Assembly: GCA_021513715.1 (NCBI GenBank)
Contig: CP084167.1
Span: 62,001 to 126,000, forward strand
Direction of reading: 5' to 3'
Length of the DNA: 64,000 nt
Origin: Candidatus Heimdallarchaeum endolithica
Lineage (GTDB): Archaea; Asgardarchaeota; Heimdallarchaeia; Heimdallarchaeales; Heimdallarchaeaceae
Part shown: one piece after another, positions 20,663-29,742 of the stretch
Numbering within the stretch: position 1 is the first letter of the stretch
How the letters are laid out: each line of letters opens with the position of its first letter
Made by a program: the position numbers and the translations under genes
The notes under the pieces: generated by a model
Databases searched by the model: none
Seen by the model: the letters and a program-made list of their open reading frames with translations, nothing else
What the model was told of the DNA's origin: nothing

Positions 20663-20719
20663 CAAAAAGGGGAATAAAACTTTTTATTGGGTCAAACATC
20701 TTTGAGTTTTATTCCTTTT
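20663..20719. other. Strong intergenic hairpin
   Basis: ggaataaaact (20671-20681) pairs with agttttattcc (20705-20715). The stem can be extended by G-U and A-T pairs to about 18 bp around a loop of about 23 nt, and T-rich sequence follows on the plus strand. It lies in the spacer between the LuxE-like gene and the helical-repeat gene, so it may be a terminator for the latter. The loop also contains the 12-13 bases that begin the gene ending at 22496 (agatgtttgaccc on the minus strand). Confidence 0.4.
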
Positions 20720-20801
20720 TTTCTTTTCTTATCCTCTATTATTCTCTATAGTTGTATTGAACAAATATATATAAACCTAAAGAAAATAATTTAAAAAAGT
20801 T

Positions 20802-22496
20802 CTAATTCTTATTATTCATAAACTCTTGAATTACTTGTTTTGATTGTTCTTCGTATTCTTCTTGTAAAGCGATTTTCATGAAATCTTCTTTTAGCTTTTC
20901 TGCTAAACACTCTGAATTAATAAGAAGTTTGTACATCTTTATTTCTTCATTAAGTTTGATAAACTTTAATTTTTTACTTTCATTTTCAAGTTCAGATAAA
21001 CCTTTTAACACTCTTTTTTTATTTTTCACTTTATCTTGTAGATACAAGTCAATTAGCTTATAAATTTTAAATTGTATTTTATAAATTATTACTTCTGTAT
21101 TTTGTATTTCGTTTGTAAGCTCTTCAATAAGAGAATGAAAATATCCAAATAACCCTCTTGATAATAGTATTTTGCATGATTCAAGTTTATTAATAATAGA
21201 GTATTCTTGAGTAAAGGTTCTCTCTTTTAATTCTGCATGTAACTCGGATAATCTTTTTTCAATTTCTTCTTTTGGGATATCATCAACAAAAAGCAGATTT
21301 GCTACTAGTTCAATGTAGTCATGTTGTGTTCCATCTTTTTTTTCTATAAAATATTCAATTAATAAGTTTTGATCCTTTAAAAATAGAAATTCTTCTTTTT
21401 TTACTAATTTTGATAATTGTTCTTTTAGATTAGGAAACACCTCTTCTGAAAAATCTTTATCCATTACATAGTAAATAAATCTTAAAGTCAAATAAAGTTT
21501 GTATAAATAGTAGTCATGGGTTTTTTTATCTATTTTATTCTCTAATTTTGCAAGTATTTGATACAATTCTTTCAAATATTCCATAGATTTTTCTATATTT
21601 CCTTTAAAAACAGAAGAACGGGCTAAAAACTTCAAACTTTCTAAAGCAAAGAAATAGTAAGGGTAAATAAGGTTTGCTTGTTTCTGAAAATCAAATGAAA
21701 GTTTAAAGTGTTTTTCAGCAAGAGAGTATTGCTTTAACAAATAATAACTTTTACCCAATCTGAAAGTAATCATAATTTTTATTTCAGAATGTACTTTTTC
21801 CAAAATATTTTCATTTTCAATTTCTTGCATAAGTTCTTTTGCTTTCTCATTTTGTGCTTGCCTTATTAAAAAAAGAATAAAAATAGACTTTATTACTAAA
21901 TATGACCTGATTTTTTCGGTGTTATAAAAGTAATTAATGACTTCATTCCAGAAAGAGAGATTGCTTTTTGACAATTTTTTCATTAACTCGGGATAAAAAG
22001 AGAGATATGAAAAAGCAATATCGTAAAAAATTTCTCTGTTTTGTTCTTTAAATTTTTTTGCTATTTGGAATGCTTCTTTGATTTTTTTGGTAGAAAGTTC
22101 AAATTTTTTTTCCATCTTAAAAAGTACTGCATCAATTCGTGTTTTTAATGCTTGAATTTCTGGGATATTTCCATATTTAGATGAAATCTGTTCAATTTCT
22201 TCAGATAGTGATTTTAGTAACGAAGGTTCAAAAAACATTGCTTGTGAATATAAATGATTTAATAAAAGAAAATATTTTAAAATGTAAGGCTTTTTTTGAC
22301 AAGTATTGTTTTTTTTGATAAAAGTATGAAATTCTTTGTATAGTTTAAATAAATCAACACTTCGTTCATTATAGTTAAGAAAAAATAACTTTTCATAAAT
22401 ATCTTCAATTTCTTTGCTTTTAAGGTCATGAAGTGAAGAGAAAACAAGATTTTCTAAATTTTCTTTTATCTTTTTAACTTTAGAAGGGTCAAACAT
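20802..22496 (-). CDS. Helical-repeat (TPR-like) protein
   Basis: 564 residues, entirely alpha-helical by composition, with repeated helix pairs of 34-40 residues. The clearest is around residues 235-330 (SYYLLKQYSLAEKHFKLSF and similar, the A..HF pattern of TPRs). There is no membrane segment or enzyme motif. It is probably a cytosolic protein-protein interaction scaffold. A TATA box (ctgtataaaagc, about 22513-22524) lies 25 nt before the ATG, so the message is leaderless and this start is well supported. It is divergent from the ParA/MinD gene. Partner proteins are not evident. Confidence 0.7.
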   Translation of the reverse strand: MFDPSKVKKIKENLENLVFSSLHDLKSKEIEDIYEKLFFLNYNERSVDLFKLYKEFHTFIKKNNTCQKKPYILKYFLLLNHLYSQAMFFEPSLLKSLSEEIEQISSKYGNIPEIQALKTRIDAVLFKMEKKFELSTKKIKEAFQIAKKFKEQNREIFYDIAFSYLSFYPELMKKLSKSNLSFWNEVINYFYNTEKIRSYLVIKSIFILFLIRQAQNEKAKELMQEIENENILEKVHSEIKIMITFRLGKSYYLLKQYSLAEKHFKLSFDFQKQANLIYPYYFFALESLKFLARSSVFKGNIEKSMEYLKELYQILAKLENKIDKKTHDYYLYKLYLTLRFIYYVMDKDFSEEVFPNLKEQLSKLVKKEEFLFLKDQNLLIEYFIEKKDGTQHDYIELVANLLFVDDIPKEEIEKRLSELHAELKERTFTQEYSIINKLESCKILLSRGLFGYFHSLIEELTNEIQNTEVIIYKIQFKIYKLIDLYLQDKVKNKKRVLKGLSELENESKKLKFIKLNEEIKMYKLLINSECLAEKLKEDFMKIALQEEYEEQSKQVIQEFMNNKN

Positions 22497-22654
22497 CTAA
22501 ATGAAATAGAGCTTTTATACAGATAAATATTACTGTTCTCATTTTATCATAATAAAACAAAATAAAAGTAACTTTTTTCTTTCTAACATTACTAAATCCC
22601 TAAAAGTTCTAAATAACTTTAAAAAGTAAAATCTTTATTATTTCTTGAGCGACG

Positions 22655-23506
22655 ATGGAACATAGCGAATTTAAGTGGGATGTTGAGAATCAACCCAGAT
22701 CACGTATTAGTGTTATTGCTGTTCATAGTCAAAAAGGTGGTCCTGGAAAAACTACTATTTCTGTCAATTTAGCTTTAGAATTTGCAAAGAGGAATAAAAA
22801 AACTCTTTTTGTAGATTTAGATATAGGTGGAGGAACAGCTCAACATGTGTTTAACATTTCTAAAGAAGAAATTAAGTTAACTATTAATGACATACTACTT
22901 GGAAACAAGAATTTTAACAAGAATAACGTTAATCATACTGAAATAGAAAACTTAGATGTAATAGTTTCAAAAGAGGATGTAGAATTTGGTTCAGGCCTAT
23001 TAAATCTAATGAAAGAGATTCAGGATAATGCATTTTTCAGATTAATAGAATTTGTTAATACTGTAAAAAAGAATGGTTATGACTGTATAGTTTTTGATTG
23101 CACACCAGGATGGAAAATTGAAAGTTTATATGCATTATGTGTAAGCGATATTAATCTTTTTATCCTCAGACCAAGTACTTTCAGCTTCAAGGGAGCAAAG
23201 TACATGCTAAATAAGATGTATAGGGAAATTGATGTTTTATCATCTGCAAAAACAAAAAAACCTTCTACTTACTTCATTTATAACCAAACTCCTTTTGATA
23301 AAGAGTCAGAGGTTGAAGAAATATTAGAAAAATGGAAAAAGGAAATTGTTGAAGCATATAAACCTAAGAAAATAGAATTTCTAAAAGAAATACGATATTC
23401 TGATGAAATTAACAATCGCACAATCAATGGTAATTATTTTGCTCCTGAAGGTTCTGAACTTCACTTATCTATTCAGCAAATAACAGATAAATTAGAAAAA
23501 AAATAA
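22655..23506 (+). CDS. ParA/MinD-family ATPase
   Basis: 283 residues. A deviant Walker A box (KGGPGKTT, residues about 28-35), LFVDLDIGGG (switch I-like) and VFDCTPGW (Walker B/switch II) mark the SIMIBI class ParA/MinD/Soj group. These ATPases dimerise on ATP and position DNA or complexes. There is no ParB, CheW or MinE-like partner next to it, and it is flanked by a TPR-like gene and a flavoprotein. A C-terminal amphipathic membrane-targeting helix, as in MinD, is not obvious, so a segregation or cargo-positioning role is possible. The ATG at 22655 lies about 30 nt after a TATA-like actttaaaaag. Confidence 0.85.
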   Translation: MEHSEFKWDVENQPRSRISVIAVHSQKGGPGKTTISVNLALEFAKRNKKTLFVDLDIGGGTAQHVFNISKEEIKLTINDILLGNKNFNKNNVNHTEIENLDVIVSKEDVEFGSGLLNLMKEIQDNAFFRLIEFVNTVKKNGYDCIVFDCTPGWKIESLYALCVSDINLFILRPSTFSFKGAKYMLNKMYREIDVLSSAKTKKPSTYFIYNQTPFDKESEVEEILEKWKKEIVEAYKPKKIEFLKEIRYSDEINNRTINGNYFAPEGSELHLSIQQITDKLEKK

Positions 23507-23543
23507 TTGAAAGAAATCGATAACAACTTTCTATAAAATAAAG

Positions 23544-24886
23544 TTACAATTCTTTTAGTTCCAATTTGACTATTTTTCTTTTCCATTTATTGAACTCTGT
23601 TACTTCTGTTGGATAAGAGAGAGAGAGTTTTTCAATCTTTTTAGCAATTAGAATCATTCTTATTAGTCTAAGCATGAGTTTAGGTTTTTTTAACGCTTTA
23701 ATGAATTTACTAAAAATGGGTGGTTTATAGCCTAAATCACCTAAAACACTATTAACATCTTCTTGAGTTATAATACCACTAGCAAATAAATATTCAAAGT
23801 CTAAAATAGGATATTTTTTCATGAATTTGTGGATAGCTATCCCCATACTTCCTAAATAACCAAATTTTTGCCAGATATCTATATTATATTGCCACAAACT
23901 TTCTTCAGAAAAATCTCTTCTTGCAAATGCGGAGATAATTGTTCTTGCAGCATAATATCCAGATAATAGAGCTAGACCATGCCCTTCTCCATTTATTGGA
24001 TTTGCTAATGCAGCAGCATCACCACAAACAATCAAATTTTCTCCCACCATTGAATACAGAGGTAAACGACCAGGAAGTAAATCAGTATCATGTCTAATAA
24101 CTTTACACTAAGGAAAAATCTTTTCTCTAATTTTTTCTAGAACATCACTTGGGTTGATCTTCTTATTCTGTTCATTTATTAACCAACCTACTCCTACGTT
24201 CAACTTTGTTTTACCTTTTGAAAAAATCCAAAAGTAACCAGGAGGAGGAAGTTCAGGATGAAGTTCTATCCTCATTTGTTTCTGAAAAGAATGTTCTTCT
24301 TTTGTTTGAATAATTTCTCTACATGAAACTATAGTTTCCTCTCTACTAACTTGGTTAATTTTAGGAAATATATCACTAGGAAGCTGTTTTCTTATTATTG
24401 CAGTATATCCAGAACAATCTGTTACTATTTTGGAATAATAATGCTTCTTTTTTCCTGTCTTATCTTTAGTAACTACACCAACAATTTTTCCTTCTGTAAT
24501 GATAGGTTCCACGGCTTTTGTTTCTGTTAATATAGAAATTGTTGGGAAATTTTGCACATTTTTAATAATTGTTGGCCATACTTTAATCTATCAATAGTTC
24601 TACATTGAAAAGCGATACTTATTTCAAACTTGTTTGCAGAAGAGAGATGAACTGTTTCTAGTTTCTCACAAACAGATTCAGAATTTGGTTCTTCTATCTG
24701 ACAAAGAGTTTTTAGCTCTTCTGTTCTTTCGAATCCTAAAGCATCCCCACAAGTTTTTTCTCCTATTAATTTTATAGATTTTTTTTCAATTAATAATGTA
24801 CTTAGCTTGTTTTTTCCTAAACAATAAGCAAGACTCAATCCTGCAGGACCTGCTCCAATAATAATAACATCAAACGAAGAATTCAA
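23544..24886 (-). pseudogene. Geranylgeranyl-reductase-family flavoprotein, interrupted
   Basis: Three pieces make one FAD-dependent oxidoreductase of about 445 residues. The N-terminal piece (24886 to about 24590) has IIIGAGPAGLSLAYCLG, the FAD-binding motif, and ends CRTIDRL. The middle piece (to 24108) continues in another frame. One extra A in the AAA run near 24585 would join them into CRTIDRLKVWPTI. An in-frame TAG at 24108-24110 then separates IFP from CKVIRHDTDLLPGRLP, after which the same frame runs to 23544 with VCGDAAALANPINGEGHG, the second FAD motif. Such enzymes saturate isoprenoid chains of archaeal lipids or quinones. Either the gene is dying or the assembly has errors. It starts at TTG. 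Confidence 0.8.
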
Positions 24887-25022
24887 ATTTACCGCTTTGC
24901 TATAATTTGTATGTTAAAAAAGTTTTCTCCAAATATGATTTAATGAACTTTATAATTTCAAATGAAGCCTTTTTATAAAAGTTCATTGATTACAATTATC
25001 AAAACAAACTTTCTATAATACT

Positions 25023-25640
25023 TCAGAAAGAGGAAGAATTAAAACAACTCATCTTTTTATAAGATTTTTCAACTTTTTTAATTATTTTATTGAAAACCTT
25101 TGAAATAATAACTTGTTCTAGTTTTATTCCTACTATTTCTGAATACTTTTTCAAAATGTAGAAATTTTGGTAAAGCGATAAATCTTGATCTGCGTTTTGG
25201 CTTAATAGACCTAAAAGTTGGTTTAAGATGTTTTTATCAAAATCAAATTTTCTTAAAATTTGTAAATGAGCTTCTTCTATTGCTTTTTTTTGAAATAGAT
25301 GTATAGATTCTGATAATGCGAACATGAACCTTAGGCACTCTGATTCTTCACCTTCAGCTAAAGCTTCAGATTTTATTTTATAAATAGAATAAACTTCCTC
25401 AAAATCAATTCCTAAAATACTTGTTAGAGATTGAATAAATTCTAATTCACTTTTTTCTTCCCATAATTTTGTAATAGAAAATATCTTATCATACATTTTT
25501 TTTATTATTTCTGAACTGCTACTTATTTTCATTTGCTTTTTTGATGTTCTATCTATAAGAAAGAAAGGTTCTTTGAAAAATTGTTGTTGAAGTAAATAAT
25601 TTATCACGTCGCTTATATTACACTGTTCTAAGGTCATCAT
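25023..25640 (-). CDS. Small helical protein of unknown function
   Basis: About 205 residues, alpha-helical and charged, with no membrane segment or recognised motif. The open frame starts at a GTG (25646), but the TATA box (cttattataaagc, about 25661-25673) places the transcript start next to the ATG at 25640, which I prefer. It lies alone between the broken flavoprotein gene and the lactate-permease-like gene, all on the minus strand with spacers above 110 bp. Function not assigned. Confidence 0.7.
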   Translation of the reverse strand: MMTLEQCNISDVINYLLQQQFFKEPFFLIDRTSKKQMKISSSSEIIKKMYDKIFSITKLWEEKSELEFIQSLTSILGIDFEEVYSIYKIKSEALAEGEESECLRFMFALSESIHLFQKKAIEEAHLQILRKFDFDKNILNQLLGLLSQNADQDLSLYQNFYILKKYSEIVGIKLEQVIISKVFNKIIKKVEKSYKKMSCFNSSSF

Positions 25641-25758
25641 GTTCACAAAGTAGAATTGCTTTATAATAAGAAGTCTTTTCTTATTTATATATATTTTTAG
25701 TTATCCACAAATGTTATACAAAAAAGCGAAAAAGAAAAGGTAAAAGTGAAATCACCAA

Positions 25759-27444
25759 CTATAATTTGCTTTTTTTAGAAATAAAAATAGACTTTATCCT
25801 TTCTTTATAAAAAACAAATAAGAAGGAAATTATAATAACTAAAAAATAAATACTGAAGGCTACTATCCATTTCCACCAGATATAGTTATTAGCCCAACAC
25901 AAACTTAATGTTGCTACAGAAAGGGTCATTAACAGTGCTATTGGAGCACTTTTCTTAATCACTTCTCCTTCAATTCCTACTTCATCTATTACAGCAGCTG
26001 CATTTTGTATCTTTGCTGGTGATAGAACAGAAGCTAATCCTCCCCCTACACCATTAGCTGTTCCAACAGCGACAGCTATTAAACCTATTTGTTCTGAAGC
26101 TGTTTTATGCAAAAGAGTGAACATTGCAATAGATGATGTTTCTGAACCACTTACAAAACCGCCTAGTAAACCAATAAATGGTACAATTAAAGGATAATAT
26201 TTGCCAAAAGCGTTTGCTGACGCTGTAGCTAAAATATAGATAATGTTATTTTCAGTAATTTTGAACCAAGAATTATTTTGAAAGATGTATCCTGAATAAA
26301 TTAATAGAAAAGCGACAGCAAAATAGATTGCTGCTGCATAAACAGGACGATAGCTTCTCTTTATCCATTTTTTAGCAGTTTGCACAAGATGTTCTTTTTT
26401 CCAGCCTAAAACAGGAATTGAAAGTATCGTTGCTACAAGAACCCAGAAGTAAGCTTGCTCTAGAAATCTTGTAGTGATAACAATTTCTCCTATTGTAAAT
26501 GCAAAAGGTAGTTGATTATGAAATAAATTAGAAAGAAAAGGTATAAAGTTTACTAAAGACACGAAAAGTATGAGTAATATCCATGGAAACATAGCTCTTA
26601 CTAATGACATTGATTGATCTATTTTCTTTTCTTCTTCTGTAACTACGCTTTTGTCTATTATTTTTACCTTTTTAATTAATGCTAAAATTACTAAAACTGT
26701 AGCAGTAATTATTCCAGATACAACTCCAGTAAGCTTGACTATACCTAAATAATTTGAGATAATAGCTGACACTCCAGCTGTTAATCCGCCCACAATTCCA
26801 AAAGTAAACCCATCTTTACTAAAAAGTAAATCTTTCCCTCCTGCAAGATAGAGCATACCTAAAGCTATTCCTAAAGAAACTAGCGGCATATAATAACTAA
26901 AAGCTATTCCTGATTCTTTCAAAGGAATGTTCATAAACTCTGCAAAAAATACAGCAGGAACAGCAAGTAAAGCATAAGTACATAGAGGGTCATAACCTAT
27001 TGATGGAAGAGCAACTGCTGCAAAAGCGCTATAACCCATAGCTGCTAGAACAGGAGGTAGCATTGTAACAGGTGTTGCACCAATTGAAACAAGAAAAGTT
27101 CCAAATGAGAGATTAATTAACATTATTTGAAAAGCTTTATTTCCTCCACCTATTTTTTTGAACGAAACTACTATCTTAGCAAGAGCTCCAGTCTTTTCCA
27201 TATAAGTCATCATTAAAATGCTTGTTAAAACCATCAAACTAATTGGAAAACTCTTAGCAAGACCGCCTATAGAAGTGAGAAAAGCTATTTTCCAATTTGT
27301 TTTAAAATAAAAAATCGATAGAACTAAGAAAAGTACAAATATTAAGGTTCCAGTAGTATCTGCTTTCCATTTAAATTTTATTAACAAAACGGAAGCTATT
27401 AGAAAAGGTAGTAGTATTAACAAAATGTCAATTACTAAACTCAT
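25759..27444 (-). CDS. lctP: L-lactate permease (LctP) family transporter
   Basis: 561 residues with twelve to fourteen hydrophobic helices. Family features include the GATPVTMLPPVLAAMGYSAF region near residue 125, a conserved SETSSIAMFTLL, then TANGVGGGLASVLSPAKIQNA in the C-terminal half. LctP members carry lactate or glycolate with protons across the membrane. The start has an aaagga ribosome-binding site and lies 22 bp after the stop of the TPR/longin gene, so the two are likely co-transcribed. No lactate dehydrogenase or lactate-utilisation genes are in the window, so the true substrate is inferred from family only. Confidence 0.85.
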   Translation of the reverse strand: MSLVIDILLILLPFLIASVLLIKFKWKADTTGTLIFVLFLVLSIFYFKTNWKIAFLTSIGGLAKSFPISLMVLTSILMMTYMEKTGALAKIVVSFKKIGGGNKAFQIMLINLSFGTFLVSIGATPVTMLPPVLAAMGYSAFAAVALPSIGYDPLCTYALLAVPAVFFAEFMNIPLKESGIAFSYYMPLVSLGIALGMLYLAGGKDLLFSKDGFTFGIVGGLTAGVSAIISNYLGIVKLTGVVSGIITATVLVILALIKKVKIIDKSVVTEEEKKIDQSMSLVRAMFPWILLILFVSLVNFIPFLSNLFHNQLPFAFTIGEIVITTRFLEQAYFWVLVATILSIPVLGWKKEHLVQTAKKWIKRSYRPVYAAAIYFAVAFLLIYSGYIFQNNSWFKITENNIIYILATASANAFGKYYPLIVPFIGLLGGFVSGSETSSIAMFTLLHKTASEQIGLIAVAVGTANGVGGGLASVLSPAKIQNAAAVIDEVGIEGEVIKKSAPIALLMTLSVATLSLCWANNYIWWKWIVAFSIYFLVIIISFLFVFYKERIKSIFISKKSKL

Positions 27445-27466
27445 ATCCTTTAAAAAACGAATAAAA

Positions 27467-29521
27467 TTAAAAATGTTCTTGAATCTTTTTAAAAATAGTT
27501 TCAGTTACCCCCTCTTCTTTTAGAATGGGGTATACATCTATAGCATAATTGATCAATCGTGATTTACTATCATGGGTGTAAAAATTGGATATTAGAGAAA
27601 AAGAAAAATTTCCTAAAGGAAAAATTGTTGCAATAAATCCAGAATTGAAAACAAAACGACAATCATTATTGTTATTGTTTACTTTTTCCACATGAATCTC
27701 TTTTGATATCTTGAAAATAAGAGAAACCATTCCTCCCAACAACTCATTTGAAAGAAATAAATTATCCTCAACAAAATTGTAAGACAGTAATACTTTTTCT
27801 TCAGTCGAGTCAATTATTTGTAAAACAAGTAAATTCTCCTTTAATGGAGTAAAAGTTCTGATAATCTCAAAAAAATCTATTTCTGTAAGAACTAAGTGGT
27901 TTAAATCATAATGATAACTATTAACTAATTTTGTTATTTGGCTAGTCTTTTTATTACAATTTGCAAAAAGTTCAACTTCAATGTTGTTAATAATTTGTAG
28001 TAAAATAGAATCAGAGATATTAAATTTGGCTAAAGACTCTTTGATATTGTAGAAAAAAGAGTTAGCTTTATCAGGGAAATCTAAAATAATGAAAAATTGA
28101 GAAATTTGAGTAGTATAATTAATCCACTGAAAAAGACTGAAATATCTTTTTAATACATTATTGCTTTCCTTAAAAATATGAATTATATTGTTTACAATAG
28201 TATTTTTTTCATCATAAATCCTAAATTTTAGGAGATATACTCTAATTAGAATAGAATTTCTTTTAAGAAGACAATAACTACTTTTTAATGTAGAAATTTC
28301 AATATAGTTTTCTAATAGTATTTTTTCTGCATTCCAGATATTTTCTTTTAATAATTCAATTTGAGCCGTTCTTATCTTATATTCAAAAACATATCCTGAG
28401 TTTTCTTCAAGATTTAAGATTTTTTCTATAAAATTCTTGAATAAAATGAGATATTTATTAGCTTCTTCAGTATTTTTGATAGTTAAATAATAATCAAAGG
28501 CAACAGTATAAAGTTGAACCACTTCAAAATTGAATTTATTAGCTAGTTTAAACGATTTCTTCAAATAAGACTCTGAATTTTCAAAATGGTTCAATATCAA
28601 AAAAATTTTACTTAAGTATAAATAAATCCTAATTAAATTTTGAGAAATGTACTTTTTCTCAAAAAAATACATAGTTTCAATCAAGATATCCAAACTTTCA
28701 TCAACATACCCTTTTTGAAAACGTATATAAGCTAAATTTGCCTTTTCGATATTCTTTCTAATTTCAATTTTTAATAATTCAAAAATATTGAAACTTTTTC
28801 TATATAAAATTTCAGCGTTATCTAAATCAAAATAAAATATAATTGATGCTAGTTCTGAAAAAATACAACCTAAAATATACTGATCTTCTAGTTCTTCATT
28901 TTTCAAGATAGTAATCGCTTGAGAAAAAAAGTTTTTTGCTTCTATAATCTTGCCTTTCTTATTATTAATTTTACCTTTCACATACATTAATATTGAATTA
29001 TAATAAGCGATTATTCTTTCTGGGTATTTATCTTTCAAACCTTTAATAATTGTTCCTGCTTTATTTAGTAGAGAATCAATTGGTTCTATTTGATTACAAT
29101 TAAGATGGAATTGTATTTTTTCAATGATATAATCGAAATAGAGAAAAGGAGAAACTTCAGAATTGTTAATAAAAGATTCATCTAAAAAATAAATTAATTC
29201 CTTTGCATCATTGCAACCCATTTCAGTATTTAATAAACCCAAATAATATGTTCCAACCCATATATTCATGTATTGAGAATATAATTGCTCTAATTTTTCT
29301 TTAAAATTGTACATTTTTAGTATATACGCTATTTTACTTTGATAAATAGGGGAAAGTCTAGATTCGATTATTTCTGACCAATTATTCACAATAAGACTAA
29401 CAACATCTACAAGATTAGGAGATTCATGATCAAAAAATACATTTTCTCTATCATCCTCAAAATAATAGTTAAATCTAAATAATTCTCCTAATTGCAAATT
29501 AACTTCTGCTTTTTTTGGCAA
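27467..29521 (-). CDS. TPR-like protein with longin/roadblock-like tail
   Basis: 684 residues. Residues about 100-540 are helical repeats of TPR type (for example AEILYRKSFNIFELL, repeated SYLKKSFKLANKF patterns). The last 130 residues change to an alternating beta/alpha domain: LLVLQIIDSTEEKVLLSYNF, a central helix ELLGGMVSLIFKISKEI, further strands and a terminal helix. This is the pattern of longin/roadblock-type small-GTPase platform domains. That assignment is by pattern only. The start is TTG with no nearby ATG alternative. It is followed after 22 bp by the LctP transporter. A structured element lies in its leader (29549-29640). A role as membrane-transport regulator or GTPase scaffold is inference. 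Confidence 0.65.
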   Translation of the reverse strand: MPKKAEVNLQLGELFRFNYYFEDDRENVFFDHESPNLVDVVSLIVNNWSEIIESRLSPIYQSKIAYILKMYNFKEKLEQLYSQYMNIWVGTYYLGLLNTEMGCNDAKELIYFLDESFINNSEVSPFLYFDYIIEKIQFHLNCNQIEPIDSLLNKAGTIIKGLKDKYPERIIAYYNSILMYVKGKINNKKGKIIEAKNFFSQAITILKNEELEDQYILGCIFSELASIIFYFDLDNAEILYRKSFNIFELLKIEIRKNIEKANLAYIRFQKGYVDESLDILIETMYFFEKKYISQNLIRIYLYLSKIFLILNHFENSESYLKKSFKLANKFNFEVVQLYTVAFDYYLTIKNTEEANKYLILFKNFIEKILNLEENSGYVFEYKIRTAQIELLKENIWNAEKILLENYIEISTLKSSYCLLKRNSILIRVYLLKFRIYDEKNTIVNNIIHIFKESNNVLKRYFSLFQWINYTTQISQFFIILDFPDKANSFFYNIKESLAKFNISDSILLQIINNIEVELFANCNKKTSQITKLVNSYHYDLNHLVLTEIDFFEIIRTFTPLKENLLVLQIIDSTEEKVLLSYNFVEDNLFLSNELLGGMVSLIFKISKEIHVEKVNNNNNDCRFVFNSGFIATIFPLGNFSFSLISNFYTHDSKSRLINYAIDVYPILKEEGVTETIFKKIQEHF

Positions 29522-29548
29522 TTTAAAAAATCTTTGTTAGTCTTAGTC

Positions 29549-29640
29549 CAAAAATAAAAAATTAGATTAGAATAAAGGAGAAGAATATTCTTCTCCTGCA
29601 GATATGGGAGCAAGAGGTTATCTCGTGCTAATTTGTGGGT
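29549..29640 (-). ncRNA. Candidate structured leader or small RNA
   Basis: A perfect 22-bp palindrome (29576-29597, half-site aggagaagaat) lies beside a second hairpin (agcaagag, about 29610-29617, with ctcgtgct, about 29623-29630, one mismatch). On the minus strand a TATA-like atttataag (about 29665-29673) would start a transcript near 29640, and a T-rich stretch (attttttattttt) follows the palindrome near 29550-29563. This fits either a short RNA of about 80-90 nt or a terminator-containing leader of the TPR/longin gene. The palindrome alone could instead be a DNA operator. Confidence 0.35.
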
Positions 29641-29702
29641 ATTTATTCTATAACTATTTATCTTATAAATTCAAAAGAAAAAAGTAGACAAAAAAATTTC
29701 CT

Positions 29703-29713
29703 TCTTTATAAAT
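29703..29713 (+). promoter_or_regulatory. TATA box of luxC-like gene
   Basis: The sequence tttataaatg is centred about 33 nt before the ATG at 29743, so the leader is very short or absent. Confidence 0.45.
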
Positions 29714-29742
29714 GATTCTTGTAATTAATAATTGAAAATAAA

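Noticed and set aside
24108..24110. Pyrrolysine at the in-frame UAG of the flavoprotein gene
   Set aside because: No pyl genes in the window and the same gene has a frameshift, so decay or sequence error is simpler.
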